Shown: piece by piece, positions 9,728 to 18,313 of the stretch
How the letters are laid out: the number at the start of each line of letters is the position of its first letter
How positions within the stretch are numbered: the first letter of the stretch is position 1
Source of the DNA: Sinorhizobium sp. A49
GTDB taxonomy: Bacteria; Pseudomonadota; Alphaproteobacteria; Rhizobiales; Rhizobiaceae
Assembly: GCF_002002725.1 (NCBI RefSeq)
Contig: NZ_MUNW01000062.1
Location: 186,001 to 250,000 of the forward strand
Reading direction: 5' to 3'
Length of the DNA stretch: 64,000 nt
The notes under the pieces: model-generated
Told to the model about the DNA's origin: nothing
What the model saw: the letters and a program-made list of their open reading frames with translations, nothing else
The model's database searches: none
Position numbers and translations under genes: made by a program

Positions 9728-9970
9728 GTGGCCGACCTGATCAAGGAACTGGTTAGCGGCGTTGTCGACAGCGCGCTGAAGGAAATCCTGAAGAAGACCG
9801 GCGTCAAGCGGACCGCGACGAAGCGGACCAAGCGCCGGACGCGCAAGGCAGCATCTGGCGGCATTCTGGGCGATATCCTGGAAGCCGCCATTGGCAAGCC
9901 GGCCAAGAAGCAGGTGAGCCGGCGGCGAACCGCCGGCGCCCGCAGCAAGGTGCGTCGCCGCTCGGCCTGA
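9728..9970 (+). CDS. Small lysine/arginine-rich protein between bolA and grxD, unknown function
   Basis: An 80-residue frame starting at GTG 9728, only 7 bp after the bolA stop. The N-terminal ~25 residues look like an amphipathic helix (ADLIKELVSGVVDSALKEIL). The middle is very basic (KRTATKRTKRRTRK), followed by a hydrophobic segment (GGILGDILEAAIG) and a second basic tail (RRSA end). There are no cysteines. The position between two partner genes and the strand-consistent codon use argue that it is real. It could bind nucleic acid or acidic membranes. I do not recognise a family. Confidence 0.68.
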   Translation: MADLIKELVSGVVDSALKEILKKTGVKRTATKRTKRRTRKAASGGILGDILEAAIGKPAKKQVSRRRTAGARSKVRRRSA

Positions 9971-10104
9971 TAAGTTGTATTAAAACCACATCTTGAGGCC
10001 CATCAATATTTGTTGCACTTGGGTGGTGAAAATCACCGATATGCATGCTATCTAAGGCACAATCGATATCCGGCCCTTGAAGCCGGCGCAGGAAGGATGA
10101 AAAG

Positions 10105-10443
10105 ATGAGCGGAATTCACGAATTCATCGCGAACGAAGTCAAGAGCAACGACGTGGTGCTCTTCATGAAGGGTACGCCGCAGTTCCCGCAATGTGGTTTT
10201 TCCGGCCAGGTGGTTCAGATTCTCGATTACATCGGCGTCGACTACAAGGGCGTCAACGTTCTTGCCGACGCGGACCTGCGCCAGGGCATCAAGGACTATT
10301 CGAACTGGCCGACCATCCCCCAGCTTTATGTGAAGGGCGAATTCGTCGGCGGTTGCGATATTGTCCGTGAAATGTTCCAGGCTGGCGAACTCCAGTCGCA
10401 CCTGCAGGAACAGGGAATTTCGGTCAAGGGTGCCGCTGCCTAA
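10105..10443 (+). CDS. grxD: CGFS monothiol glutaredoxin (Grx4/GrxD type)
   Basis: A 112-residue monothiol glutaredoxin. The active site PQCGFSG has the single cysteine at residue 30, and the [17 protein letters not shown] stretch contains the cis-Pro and glutathione-binding region. These proteins hold a 2Fe-2S cluster with glutathione as a homodimer or with BolA, and transfer clusters. A good GGAAGGA precedes the ATG. It is followed by an intrinsic terminator, so it ends the purL-bolA-basic ORF-grxD array. Confidence 0.94.
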   Translation: MSGIHEFIANEVKSNDVVLFMKGTPQFPQCGFSGQVVQILDYIGVDYKGVNVLADADLRQGIKDYSNWPTIPQLYVKGEFVGGCDIVREMFQAGELQSHLQEQGISVKGAAA

Positions 10444-10471
10444 GTCAGGCCGCCAACTCCGATCAGGTCGG

Positions 10472-10495
10472 AAAAGGCGGGTGACCGCCTTTTTT
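10472..10495 (+). terminator. Rho-independent terminator after grxD
   Basis: The hairpin AAGGCGG-GTGA-CCGCCTT is followed by a T-run and lies about 30 bp after the grxD stop. Confidence 0.85.
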
Positions 10496-10836
10496 GATTC
10501 CGGAAATAGATCCGGATTATCTAATTTTCGTTGTTCTTTTCTAGGCGGAACACACTCTCGTTCTGTCATGAAGCGGTCGCGATAAATCGGCATAAGCAGC
10601 CTGAATGGGCGTTCACCCGTCCCCACGCTCCGGCTTGGCCCGGCTGCCCATCGCCGAAAGTCCCTTTCGCTTCACATCGGATGCCGCTTGCACCGCATTG
10701 CCGGACCAAGCCCGTCCCCTCAAACGACACTCGACATGCCGACCGGCATTCTGCCAGCCGACGTCGCCTCTTTCCGGAACAAACTCCGGTCTTGACCTAT
10801 TTCGGTTGCGCCCGGCGCGCCGCAAGGATTTTGCCC

Positions 10837-12072
10837 ATGACGAGCACGACAGACGAAGCGGCCGCTCCCGGCCTCAGCAAATTTCAATTCATCGCCCTGA
10901 TGGCGATGCTGATGGCCGTCAATGCGATCTCGATCGACATCATGCTGCCGGGCCTGCAGGAGATCGGCGCGAGCCTCGGCGTGACCGACGAAAACCATCG
11001 GCAGTATGTCATCACCGCCTATCTCATCGGCATGGGCGTGGCGCAGCTGTTCTTCGGCCCGTTGTCGGATCGTTTCGGGCGCAAGGCACCGCTGCTTGCG
11101 GGCCTTGGCATCTATGGTCTCTGCGCCGTCGCCATCGCCATCGTGCCGACCTTCAGCGCCCTGCTTGCACTTCGCTTCGTCCAGGGCATCGGTGCAGCCG
11201 CCACCCGCGTCATCACCGTGTCGATCGTTCGCGACGTCTACGGTGGTCGTCGCATGGCCGAAGTGATGTCACTGATCATGATGGTGTTCATGATCGTACC
11301 GGTCGTTGCGCCGAGCATCGGGCAGCTGATCATGATCTTTGCCGAGTGGCACATGATCTTCGTCGTCATCGCGGTCTTTGCCTTTACGATGGCGACGCTC
11401 GTCGTGTTCCGGCTTCAGGAAACGCTGAACCCGGATCATCGCCGCGCGTTCACGCCTTCGGTTATCCTCAGCGGCTTCAAGATCGTTCTGACCAACCGGT
11501 TGTCGCTGTTCTATACGCTGGCGACATCGGTCATCCTCGGCGCGCTTTTCGGCTTCATCAATTCCGCCCAGCAGATCCTCGTCGGCGTCTACGGCCTGGG
11601 CCTTTGGTTCCCGGTGGTGTTTGCCGCATTTGCGGGGATGATGGCGGTGGCGTCCTTTACCAACTCGCAGCTCGTTCGCCGCTTCGGCATGCGGGCGCTG
11701 TCACACGCCGCATTGCTTGGCTTTGCCTTTGCGAGTTTCCTGTGGATGCTGGCATCGCTGTATGGACCGGTGCCCTTCCCACTCTTCGTGGTGCTCTATG
11801 GCGCGGCGATGTTCCAGTTCGGGTTGATCGCGTCGAACTTCAACGCCATGGCGATGGAGCCGCTTGGCCACGTCGCCGGCACGGCCTCCTCGGTGCTCGG
11901 TTTTACCCAGACCATCGGCGGCGGCGTCATCGGTGCCTTCATCGGCCAGGCGTTCGACGGAACGGCGACGCCGCTTGCGATCGGCTATTTCACGGTTGCT
12001 GCGATCGGCATCGTCTTCGTTCTGATCGCCGAACGCGGAAAGCTGTTCAAGGCACACAATCCGGCAGGCTGA
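10837..12072 (+). CDS. MFS multidrug exporter, Bcr/CflA type (first of a tandem pair)
   Basis: A 411-residue protein with about 12 hydrophobic membrane segments. The motif-A loop GPLSDRFGRK follows helix 2, and the Bcr/CflA-like signature LRFVQGIGAAATRV lies in helix 4. It is probably a proton-driven drug or metabolite exporter of the inner membrane. I chose the start at 10837, which has AAGGA upstream; the open frame to 10531 is not protein-like. It is paralogous to the next gene, which begins 57 bp later. Confidence 0.88.
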   Translation: MTSTTDEAAAPGLSKFQFIALMAMLMAVNAISIDIMLPGLQEIGASLGVTDENHRQYVITAYLIGMGVAQLFFGPLSDRFGRKAPLLAGLGIYGLCAVAIAIVPTFSALLALRFVQGIGAAATRVITVSIVRDVYGGRRMAEVMSLIMMVFMIVPVVAPSIGQLIMIFAEWHMIFVVIAVFAFTMATLVVFRLQETLNPDHRRAFTPSVILSGFKIVLTNRLSLFYTLATSVILGALFGFINSAQQILVGVYGLGLWFPVVFAAFAGMMAVASFTNSQLVRRFGMRALSHAALLGFAFASFLWMLASLYGPVPFPLFVVLYGAAMFQFGLIASNFNAMAMEPLGHVAGTASSVLGFTQTIGGGVIGAFIGQAFDGTATPLAIGYFTVAAIGIVFVLIAERGKLFKAHNPAG

Positions 12073-12129
12073 TCACAGTCTGCCGAAACAGATTTCTCCT
12101 CTCAGATCTGCTCCTTACGGGTACGCACA

Positions 12130-13422
12130 ATGACCACGATCACCACACAATCCGACCATGTCGACGGGGTTTCGGGCGCCGCCCGCCTGAACATGGGCCT
12201 CCTCGAATTCATCATCACCATCGCCGTTATGACAGCGAGCGTGGCAATCGCCATCGACAGCATGCTACCGGCATTGCCGAGCATCGGCCAGTCGCTTGAT
12301 GTCGCCAACTCCAACGACACCCAGCTCGTCATCGGCGTCTTCTTCCTCGGCTTCGGCCTTTCGCAGATTTTCTTCGGCAGCCTGTCCGACACGTTCGGAC
12401 GGCGCGCCGTGCTGCTCGGCGGCCTTGCCTTCTTCACCGTGTCGATGTTTGCAGCCGCCCTCACCCAGAGCTTCGAAATGCTGCTCGTTCTGCGCTTCGT
12501 CCAGGGCATCGGCGCCGCCGCCGTGCGCATCACCACCATGGCGATCGTGCGCGACTGCTTCGGTGGCCGCGAGATGGCGCGGGTGATGTCCTACGTCATG
12601 ATCGTTTTCATGGTCGTTCCGATCGTCGCACCGTCCATCGGCCAGCTGGTCATCCTCTATGCAAACTGGCACTGGATCTTCATCCTGATCGGTATCATCG
12701 GCGCCATCCTCTTCGTCTGGGCACTCGCCCGCATGAAGGAATCGCTGCCGAAGGAAGAGCGCCTGCCGCTGTCGGTCAAGTCGGTCGCATCCGGCTTCAA
12801 GACGGTGCTGACCAACCGCATCACCTGCGGTTACATGATCGGCATGACGATGTTCACCGCCGTGATCTGCGCCTACATCGTCACCGTTCAGCAGATCTTC
12901 GGTGAGGTCTATGGCCTCGGCGACTGGTTGCCGATTGCCTTTGCCGGTACCGCCGGCGGCATCGCCGTTGCCAATTTCGCCAACGGCTTTTTCGTACGCA
13001 GCTTCGGCATGCGCCGCATCTCGCACGTGTCGATGATCCTGTTCACGCTGATCTCGGTCATCGGCTTTGCCATGGCGCTGTCGGGTACGCCGGCTTTCGT
13101 CGTCAGCTACCTGATGTTCTCGGTGTTGTTGATGTTCTTCGCGGTCATCGCCACCAACTTCACCGCGATCAGCCTGGAGCCGATGGGACACCTCGCCGGC
13201 ACCGCAACAGCAATCACCGGCTTCGTCTCGACGACGGGCGGCGCGCTCATCGGCGGCGTCGTCGGCCAGCTCTTCAACGGCACGCTGCAGCCGCTGCTCG
13301 GGGGCTTTGCGCTCTTCGGTATCGTGACGATCCTGGCGACGCTTTGGGCCGAGAAGGGCAAGCTCTTCACCCATCCCGGTGACAAGGACGTCTTGCTCGA
13401 CCACGGCGGCGGCCATATGTGA
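12130..13422 (+). CDS. MFS multidrug exporter, Bcr/CflA type (second of a tandem pair)
   Basis: A 430-residue, 12-helix transporter with the motif-A loop GSLSDTFGRRAV and LRFVQGIGAAAVRI, closely similar in layout to the preceding gene. The second Met-rich helix and the long conserved stretch around VAPSIGQLV are shared, so the pair arose by tandem duplication. The C-terminus is extended with a charged tail (GDKDVLLDHGGGHM). It ends just before a bidirectional terminator. Confidence 0.88.
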   Translation: MTTITTQSDHVDGVSGAARLNMGLLEFIITIAVMTASVAIAIDSMLPALPSIGQSLDVANSNDTQLVIGVFFLGFGLSQIFFGSLSDTFGRRAVLLGGLAFFTVSMFAAALTQSFEMLLVLRFVQGIGAAAVRITTMAIVRDCFGGREMARVMSYVMIVFMVVPIVAPSIGQLVILYANWHWIFILIGIIGAILFVWALARMKESLPKEERLPLSVKSVASGFKTVLTNRITCGYMIGMTMFTAVICAYIVTVQQIFGEVYGLGDWLPIAFAGTAGGIAVANFANGFFVRSFGMRRISHVSMILFTLISVIGFAMALSGTPAFVVSYLMFSVLLMFFAVIATNFTAISLEPMGHLAGTATAITGFVSTTGGALIGGVVGQLFNGTLQPLLGGFALFGIVTILATLWAEKGKLFTHPGDKDVLLDHGGGHM

Positions 13423-13440
13423 CGATCGATAAGATCAACA

Positions 13441-13475
13441 AAAGCCCGCCTGGAGCGATCCAGGCGGGCTTTTCT
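13441..13475. terminator. Bidirectional intrinsic terminator
   Basis: A perfect 14-bp stem (AAAGCCCGCCTGGA) with a GCGA loop is flanked by A and T runs. It lies between the convergent MFS gene and the phosphatase-family gene, so it can serve both. Confidence 0.88.
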
Positions 13476-13493
13476 GTTTCCAGGGCAATGGCC

Positions 13494-14318
13494 CTAAACG
13501 GTGAAGACTTCGCGGCGCAGCGTTTCCCAGCTGTCCTTGTCGGTCGCAAGCAACAGGCCGCCATTGAGATGGGCCGGCAGATAGGGTGAACCGTCGAAGC
13601 GGGCGGCATAGGCGCCTGCCTCCTGCGCGATCAGCGTGCCGGCAAGATGATCCCAGGGCATCAGCTTCTGGTACATCAGGAAGTGAATGTAGCCGCCGGC
13701 AAGGATGCGGTATTCGTGTGCGGCACAACGGTAGCTGGTCGCAATCCGGACCTTGGCCATGTTGGCCATGACCTCGCGCCGCGCTTCCTGCTTATAGAAG
13801 CCCGTCGAGGCGCCGCCGACCATGGCTTCGAGCGGAACGCCTGCGGTCACCGACATGCGCTCCTGCGACCCGTCAGGACGGCACATCCAGGCGCCCGAGC
13901 CCTTCTCTGCAATCACCCAGTCGTTGCCAAGGGGGTCGTAGATGATGCCGGCAACCGTCTCGCCCTTGGACACGACGCTCGCCATGACGCCGAACAGCGG
14001 CAGGCCGGCTGCGAAGTTGAAGGTACCATCGATCGGATCGACGACGACTGCGAGATCGGCGTCCGCCAGCTTGTCGAGCAAGGCCGGATCGGCGGCAACC
14101 GATTCCTCGCCAATGAACACCGCACCCGGCGCAATCTCGTCCATGCGCGCCTTGATCAGGCGTTCGGCCGCCTCGTCGCCTTCGGTGACGAGATCGATTG
14201 CTTCCGACTTCATCCGGACATCGCCCGCACCGAGATTGCGAAACCGCGGCAGGATTTCTTTGACCGCGGCCTCCTGCAAGAGATTGGCAAGGGCGGCGAT
14301 GTCGACGGAATGGCTCAT
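13494..14318 (-). CDS. Inositol-monophosphatase family phosphatase
   Basis: A 274-residue member of the Mg-dependent Li-sensitive phosphatase superfamily. Metal-binding motifs are [14 protein letters not shown] and the C-terminal [15 protein letters not shown]. Substrates in the family include inositol phosphate, PAP (CysQ) and histidinol phosphate (HisN). The sequence alone does not decide between them. Its ATG overlaps the ttcA stop by 4 nt (ATGA), so the two are translationally coupled. Confidence 0.88.
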   Translation of the reverse strand: MSHSVDIAALANLLQEAAVKEILPRFRNLGAGDVRMKSEAIDLVTEGDEAAERLIKARMDEIAPGAVFIGEESVAADPALLDKLADADLAVVVDPIDGTFNFAAGLPLFGVMASVVSKGETVAGIIYDPLGNDWVIAEKGSGAWMCRPDGSQERMSVTAGVPLEAMVGGASTGFYKQEARREVMANMAKVRIATSYRCAAHEYRILAGGYIHFLMYQKLMPWDHLAGTLIAQEAGAYAARFDGSPYLPAHLNGGLLLATDKDSWETLRREVFTV

Positions 14319-15199
14319 TCTTTGGGCTCCGGTGTGAGGGACTGGAAGTCGAAAAGCTTGGGGTCGAGCAGATGCGACGGGTTCACATGGCCGAGCGCCC
14401 GCAGCATCGTGTCCTTGCGGCCCGGCATGCGTCGCTCGAGATCGGCGAGCATCGCCTTCATGGCGTTGCGCTCGAGACCGTCCTGCGAGCCGCAGAGGTC
14501 GCAGGGAATGATCGGGAACTCCATCGCAGCGGCGAATTTCGCCAGGTCGTCCTCTGCGGCATAGGCGAGCGGCCGCAGCAGCATCAGGTCGCCTTCGTCG
14601 TTCAAGAGCTTCGCCGGCATCGAGGCAAGCCTGCCGCCGTGGAAGAAGTTCATGAAGAAGGTTTCGAGAATGTCTTCCCGGTGGTGGCCGAGAACCAGCG
14701 CATCACAGCCTTCTTCGCGCGCGATGCGGTAAAGGTTGCCGCGGCGCAGCCGCGAACAGAGTGAGCAGTAGGTGGCACCCGTCGGCACCTTTTCCTTCAC
14801 GATCGAATAGGTGTCGCGATACTCGATGCGATGCTTGACGCCGATCGAAGCCAGGTATTCCGGCAGGATATGTTTTGGAAAGTTCGGCTGCCCCTGATCG
14901 AGGTTGCAGGCGATCAGCTCGACCGGCAGCAGCCCGCGCCATTGCAGGTCCATCAGCAGCGCCAGCAGGCTGTAGCTGTCCTTGCCGCCGGAGATCCCGA
15001 CCAGCCAGCGCTTGGCGCCTTTCAGCATGCCGAAATCGTCGAGCGCCTGCCGCGTCTGCCGCAACAGCCGCTTGCGCAGCTTGTTGAAAGACACCGACGA
15101 CGGCATGCGTTCGAAGATCGGGTGGAGGCCGGTCTCGATGTCACCGTCTTCAACGGCATTGTCGATTGCGTTAGGCGAAAGGGCTGGCGAATGATCCAT
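14315..15199 (-). CDS. ttcA: tRNA 2-thiocytidine(32) synthetase
   Basis: A 294-residue PP-loop ATPase with SGGKDS at residues 70-75, the CxxC pair C145/C148 (YCSLC) and a further pair C233/C236 (CDLC). TtcA binds an iron-sulfur cluster through three of these cysteines and thiolates cytidine 32 of certain tRNAs using ATP. It is the first gene of a two-gene unit with the downstream phosphatase. The start at 15199 gives the usual length. Confidence 0.93.
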   Translation of the reverse strand: MDHSPALSPNAIDNAVEDGDIETGLHPIFERMPSSVSFNKLRKRLLRQTRQALDDFGMLKGAKRWLVGISGGKDSYSLLALLMDLQWRGLLPVELIACNLDQGQPNFPKHILPEYLASIGVKHRIEYRDTYSIVKEKVPTGATYCSLCSRLRRGNLYRIAREEGCDALVLGHHREDILETFFMNFFHGGRLASMPAKLLNDEGDLMLLRPLAYAAEDDLAKFAAAMEFPIIPCDLCGSQDGLERNAMKAMLADLERRMPGRKDTMLRALGHVNPSHLLDPKLFDFQSLTPEPKE

Positions 15200-15310
15200 G
15201 GCAACGATCCCGGAATGGCGGGCGCAGGGAAAAGAGCGCGCGGCGCGTCACGGCCAGCACTTGCCCCGTTCTATCTGCAAGATCAAGGGAAAACGGCCCT
15301 TCGGCGTAAA

Positions 15311-16258
15311 TCAGGAGCCAAATACCGACCAGCCGGTGCGTGCGGCCAACATCTCCAGTGCCAGCGATCCGAGCAGCGAGTTGCCATTCTGGTTCAGGCC
15401 CGGCGACCAGACGGCGACTGAGGCCTTGCCGGGCGCGACCGCGAGGATGCCGCCCCCGACCCCGCTCTTGCCCGGCAGGCCGACACGATAGGCGAAATCG
15501 CCGGAGCCGTCATAGTGGCCGCAGGTCAGCATCAGCGCATTGATGCGCCGGGCGCGCTGGCGCGACACGACCGAGTGTCCGGTCAGCGGGTTGGTGCCGC
15601 CGGCCGCCAGAAACAGGCCGGCCTTGGCGAGCTGGCCGCAGGTCATCGCCAGCGCGCAATGGTGGAAATAGACGCCAAGCACATGCTCCACCGGGTGATC
15701 GAGCCGGCCGAAGGAGCGCATGAAGTTGGCAAGCGCAAAGTTGCGGAAGCCCGTTGCTGTTTCGGAGCGGGCGACCTCGGGGTCGATCACGATGGCATCG
15801 TCGTCTGCGAGATAGCGAACGAATTGCACAATCTCGCCGATCAGTTCGCGCGGCGTGTGGCCGGCAAGGATCAGATCGCTGACGGTGATGGCGCCGGCAT
15901 TGATGAAGGGATTGCGCGGCTTGCCGCCTTCCTGCTCGAGCTGGACGATCGAGTTGAAGGCCGAGCCTGAGGGTTCGCGGCCGACGCGGTGCCAAATGTT
16001 CTCGCCGTGTTTGCCGAGCGCCAGCGTCAGCGTGAACACCTTGGAGACGCTCTGTATCGAGAACGGTACCTCGGCGTCGCCGACCCGGTGCACCTGCCCA
16101 TCCGTGGTGACGATCGCCATGCCGAAGTGCTGGGGATTAACGCGCGCGAGCTGCGGGATGTAATCCGCGACCTTGCCCTCGCCGAGCCGTGGTGTCAGCT
16201 CGCGGTGGATATCCTCGATGATCGCCTGCAGATCCTGCGGCGTCTTCTGCTCCGGCAT
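15311..16258 (-). CDS. glsA: Glutaminase A
   Basis: A 315-residue serine-dependent beta-lactamase-fold glutaminase. The catalytic S-x-x-K motif is S70-V-S-K73 within [10 protein letters not shown], and [11 protein letters not shown] and NPFINAGAI are family blocks. It hydrolyses glutamine to glutamate and ammonia in the cytoplasm. I chose the ATG at 16258 because AAGGGGAA lies 5-12 nt upstream. An eight-residue longer frame reaches 16282. It is a single gene downstream of the rpsD terminator. Confidence 0.93.
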   Translation of the reverse strand: MPEQKTPQDLQAIIEDIHRELTPRLGEGKVADYIPQLARVNPQHFGMAIVTTDGQVHRVGDAEVPFSIQSVSKVFTLTLALGKHGENIWHRVGREPSGSAFNSIVQLEQEGGKPRNPFINAGAITVSDLILAGHTPRELIGEIVQFVRYLADDDAIVIDPEVARSETATGFRNFALANFMRSFGRLDHPVEHVLGVYFHHCALAMTCGQLAKAGLFLAAGGTNPLTGHSVVSRQRARRINALMLTCGHYDGSGDFAYRVGLPGKSGVGGGILAVAPGKASVAVWSPGLNQNGNSLLGSLALEMLAARTGWSVFGS

Positions 16259-16351
16259 GCGATTTCCCCTTCCGCCGTGCAAGCCAGCGCTTTGTCCGTG
16301 ACAAAGGCGGTGCGCGACAGATCAAAACGCCACGATATCTGAAGAGACAAA

Positions 16352-16377
16352 AAAACCGCCCGTTTCCGGGCGGTTTT
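16352..16377 (-). terminator. Rho-independent terminator of rpsD
   Basis: The stem AAAACCGCCCG with a 4-nt loop lies about 30 bp after the rpsD stop. On the minus strand it is followed by a run of seven T. Confidence 0.88.
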
Positions 16378-16406
16378 CGAAACGTTCACAAGGCCAAGGC
16401 CCCGGA

Positions 16407-17024
16407 TTAACGCGAGTAGAATTCGACGACGAGGTGCGGTTCCATGACGACGGCGTAAGGCACGTCGGAGAGAACCGGAACGCGGACGAAGGTTGCAACC
16501 ATCTTGTTGTGGTCGACTTCGATGTAGTCGGGAACGTCACGCTCAGCGAGCTGAACCGCTTCGAGAACGGTCACGAGCTGCTTGGACTTTTCCTTGACTT
16601 CGATGACGTCGCCCGGCTTGCAACGGTAGGAACCGATGTTGACGCGAACGCCGTTAACCTTGACGTGGCCATGGTTGACGAACTGGCGTGCAGCGAAAAC
16701 GGTCGGAACGAACTTTGCGCGGTAGACGATCGCGTCGAGGCGCGATTCGAGCAGGCCGATCAGGTTCTCCGGGGTGTCACCCTTGCGGCGATCAGCTTCG
16801 GCGAAGATCGCACGGAACTGCTTTTCGCGGATGTCGCCGTAGTAGCCCTTCAGCTTCTGCTTGGCGCGCAGCTGCACACCGAAGTCCGAAAGCTTGGACT
16901 TGCGGCGCTGGCCGTGCTGGCCCGGGCCGTATTCGCGGCGGTTAACCGGCGACTTCGGGCGGCCCCAGATGTTTTCGCCCATACGGCGGTCAATTTTGTA
17001 CTTGGACGATTCGCGCTTGCTCAT
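16407..17024 (-). CDS. rpsD: 30S ribosomal protein S4
   Basis: A 205-residue protein beginning [21 protein letters not shown] with the S4 RNA-binding domain in the second half ([24 protein letters not shown]). It is a primary 16S rRNA binder and assembly protein. The rhizobial form has a stand-alone gene, as here, rather than lying in the alpha operon. AAAGGAAA lies just upstream of the chosen ATG; a longer frame to 17063 is not family-like. Confidence 0.97.
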   Translation of the reverse strand: MSKRESSKYKIDRRMGENIWGRPKSPVNRREYGPGQHGQRRKSKLSDFGVQLRAKQKLKGYYGDIREKQFRAIFAEADRRKGDTPENLIGLLESRLDAIVYRAKFVPTVFAARQFVNHGHVKVNGVRVNIGSYRCKPGDVIEVKEKSKQLVTVLEAVQLAERDVPDYIEVDHNKMVATFVRVPVLSDVPYAVVMEPHLVVEFYSR

Positions 17025-17251
17025 CGCATTTCCTTTCAGTCGGTTACACCGGTCTGTTGCCAAACCGGATTAAGGAAACACGCCCTCCTCTGAACCCATT
17101 TTGAGAGTTCTGACAGGATTCTCACGATCACGCTGCCGGAGAAACCACGGGACATGTCAAATAAAACACCGGACATTTCTGCCCGGCGTTGGGGCGGCTT
17201 TAGTGCGTCCGGCCGGCATTGTCAAACAAAATCGCCGTATCAGGCACCATT

Positions 17252-17779
17252 TCAGGCGGGGTCGCAGGCCTGCTGGTTTTCCAGGGAGACAAGCAGCTTC
17301 TTCAGAAGCTCTGCCAGTGCGGCGCGTTCCTCTGGCCCCAGACCTTCGAGATAGCGCGCCTCGCTCGCCATGTCAGCCCGAAAAGCGGCTTCGGCGAGCG
17401 CTACGCCCTTCTCCGTCAACCCAACCACGCTGCTGCGACCATCCGATGCCGAACGCTCGCGCAGGATCAGCCCCGCCTTCTGCAAGCGATCAAGCCGATG
17501 TGTCAGTCCGCCCGACGAAATCATCAGCAATGTATAAAGGTCGGTCGGCGTCAGGCGATACGGAGGGCCAGAGCGCCTGAGCGTCGAGATCACGTCGAAT
17601 TCGCCGCGGTCGATGCCGAAGGAGGCAAAAGTCTCTTCGATCGACGGACGCACCAGATTCGAAAGCCTGTAGGCGCGCCCCAGGATGGTCATTGGTTCCG
17701 TATCGAGATCCGGCAATTCGAGATCCCATTGCGCCCGCAACCGGTCGACGTGGTCCCTCGCCTTTTGCTCATTCTGCAT
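17252..17779 (-). CDS. MarR family transcriptional regulator
   Basis: A 175-residue winged-helix regulator. The HTH region reads LTPTDLYTLLMISSGGLTHRLDRLQKAGLI, followed by the wing RSASDGRSSVVGLTEKG, with N- and C-terminal dimerisation helices. I chose the start MQNEQKARDH at 17779 because CGGAG lies upstream. Longer in-frame starts would translate the operator palindrome. It is divergent from the cupin gene, with a perfect inverted-repeat operator between them, so autoregulation and control of the cupin gene are likely. Confidence 0.88.
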   Translation of the reverse strand: MQNEQKARDHVDRLRAQWDLELPDLDTEPMTILGRAYRLSNLVRPSIEETFASFGIDRGEFDVISTLRRSGPPYRLTPTDLYTLLMISSGGLTHRLDRLQKAGLILRERSASDGRSSVVGLTEKGVALAEAAFRADMASEARYLEGLGPEERAALAELLKKLLVSLENQQACDPA

Positions 17780-17805
17780 AGTCAACTCCGCGGCCTCCAG
17801 CAATA

Positions 17806-17852
17806 TATCTTGACGAGAAGATATTTTGATATAATATCTTCTCGTCAAGATA
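17806..17852. promoter_or_regulatory. Perfect 20-bp inverted repeat holding two MarR-type operator palindromes
   Basis: Arm 17806-17825 is exactly complementary to arm 17833-17852, with a 7-nt spacer. Each arm contains its own palindrome TATCTT-N6-AAGATA (TATCTTGACGAGAAGATA), the form typical of MarR-family operators. The two palindromes are therefore in opposite orientation, centred 27 bp apart, in the middle of the marR/cupin divergent promoter region. Confidence 0.8.
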
Positions 17853-17879
17853 ACTCATTCGAACCAGCAAACCAACCCG

Positions 17880-18227
17880 ATGGAGATCAACATGTTTCAT
17901 GTCATTCCGCGCGCAGAGCAGAATCAGAGCCCCAACCGGACGATCCTCTTTGAAGGCGGGCAATACGGCACGCCGGTTTCACTCTTTCTGATGGATGCGG
18001 AGCCTGGCCAAGGTCCGGCCCTTCACATCCATCCCTATCCGGAGACCTGGCTCATTCATTCCGGCGAAGCGCAGTTCACGGTCGGCGAGAAAACGCTCAT
18101 CGGCAAGGCCGGCGACATCATCGTCGTCGATCCCGGCACGCCGCACCGTTTCGTCAACAGCGGCAACACCCGGCTGGAGATGACCTGCATCCATGCGTCC
18201 GACCACGTGATTCAGGAGTGGCTTTGA
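17880..18227 (+). CDS. Small cupin-domain protein
   Basis: A 115-residue single-domain cupin. The first motif (PALHIHPYPETWLIHSGEAQFTVG) and second motif (GDIIVVDPGTPHRFVN) are both recognisable, with the His/His/Glu/His metal ligands in place. Such proteins can be dioxygenases, isomerases or small-molecule binders; the substrate is unknown. A second ATG lies five codons in (MFHVIPRA) and could be the true start. The divergent MarR gene and shared operator suggest it detoxifies or degrades the MarR ligand. Confidence 0.82.
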   Translation: MEINMFHVIPRAEQNQSPNRTILFEGGQYGTPVSLFLMDAEPGQGPALHIHPYPETWLIHSGEAQFTVGEKTLIGKAGDIIVVDPGTPHRFVNSGNTRLEMTCIHASDHVIQEWL

Positions 18228-18313
18228 TGCCCCGCACACGACAGACGGCGTCGCGCATCGTTGCCGTCTCGTCATTAAGAAATCGGAGCTGAAGCCTCGA
18301 ACGAAGGCCGCGC

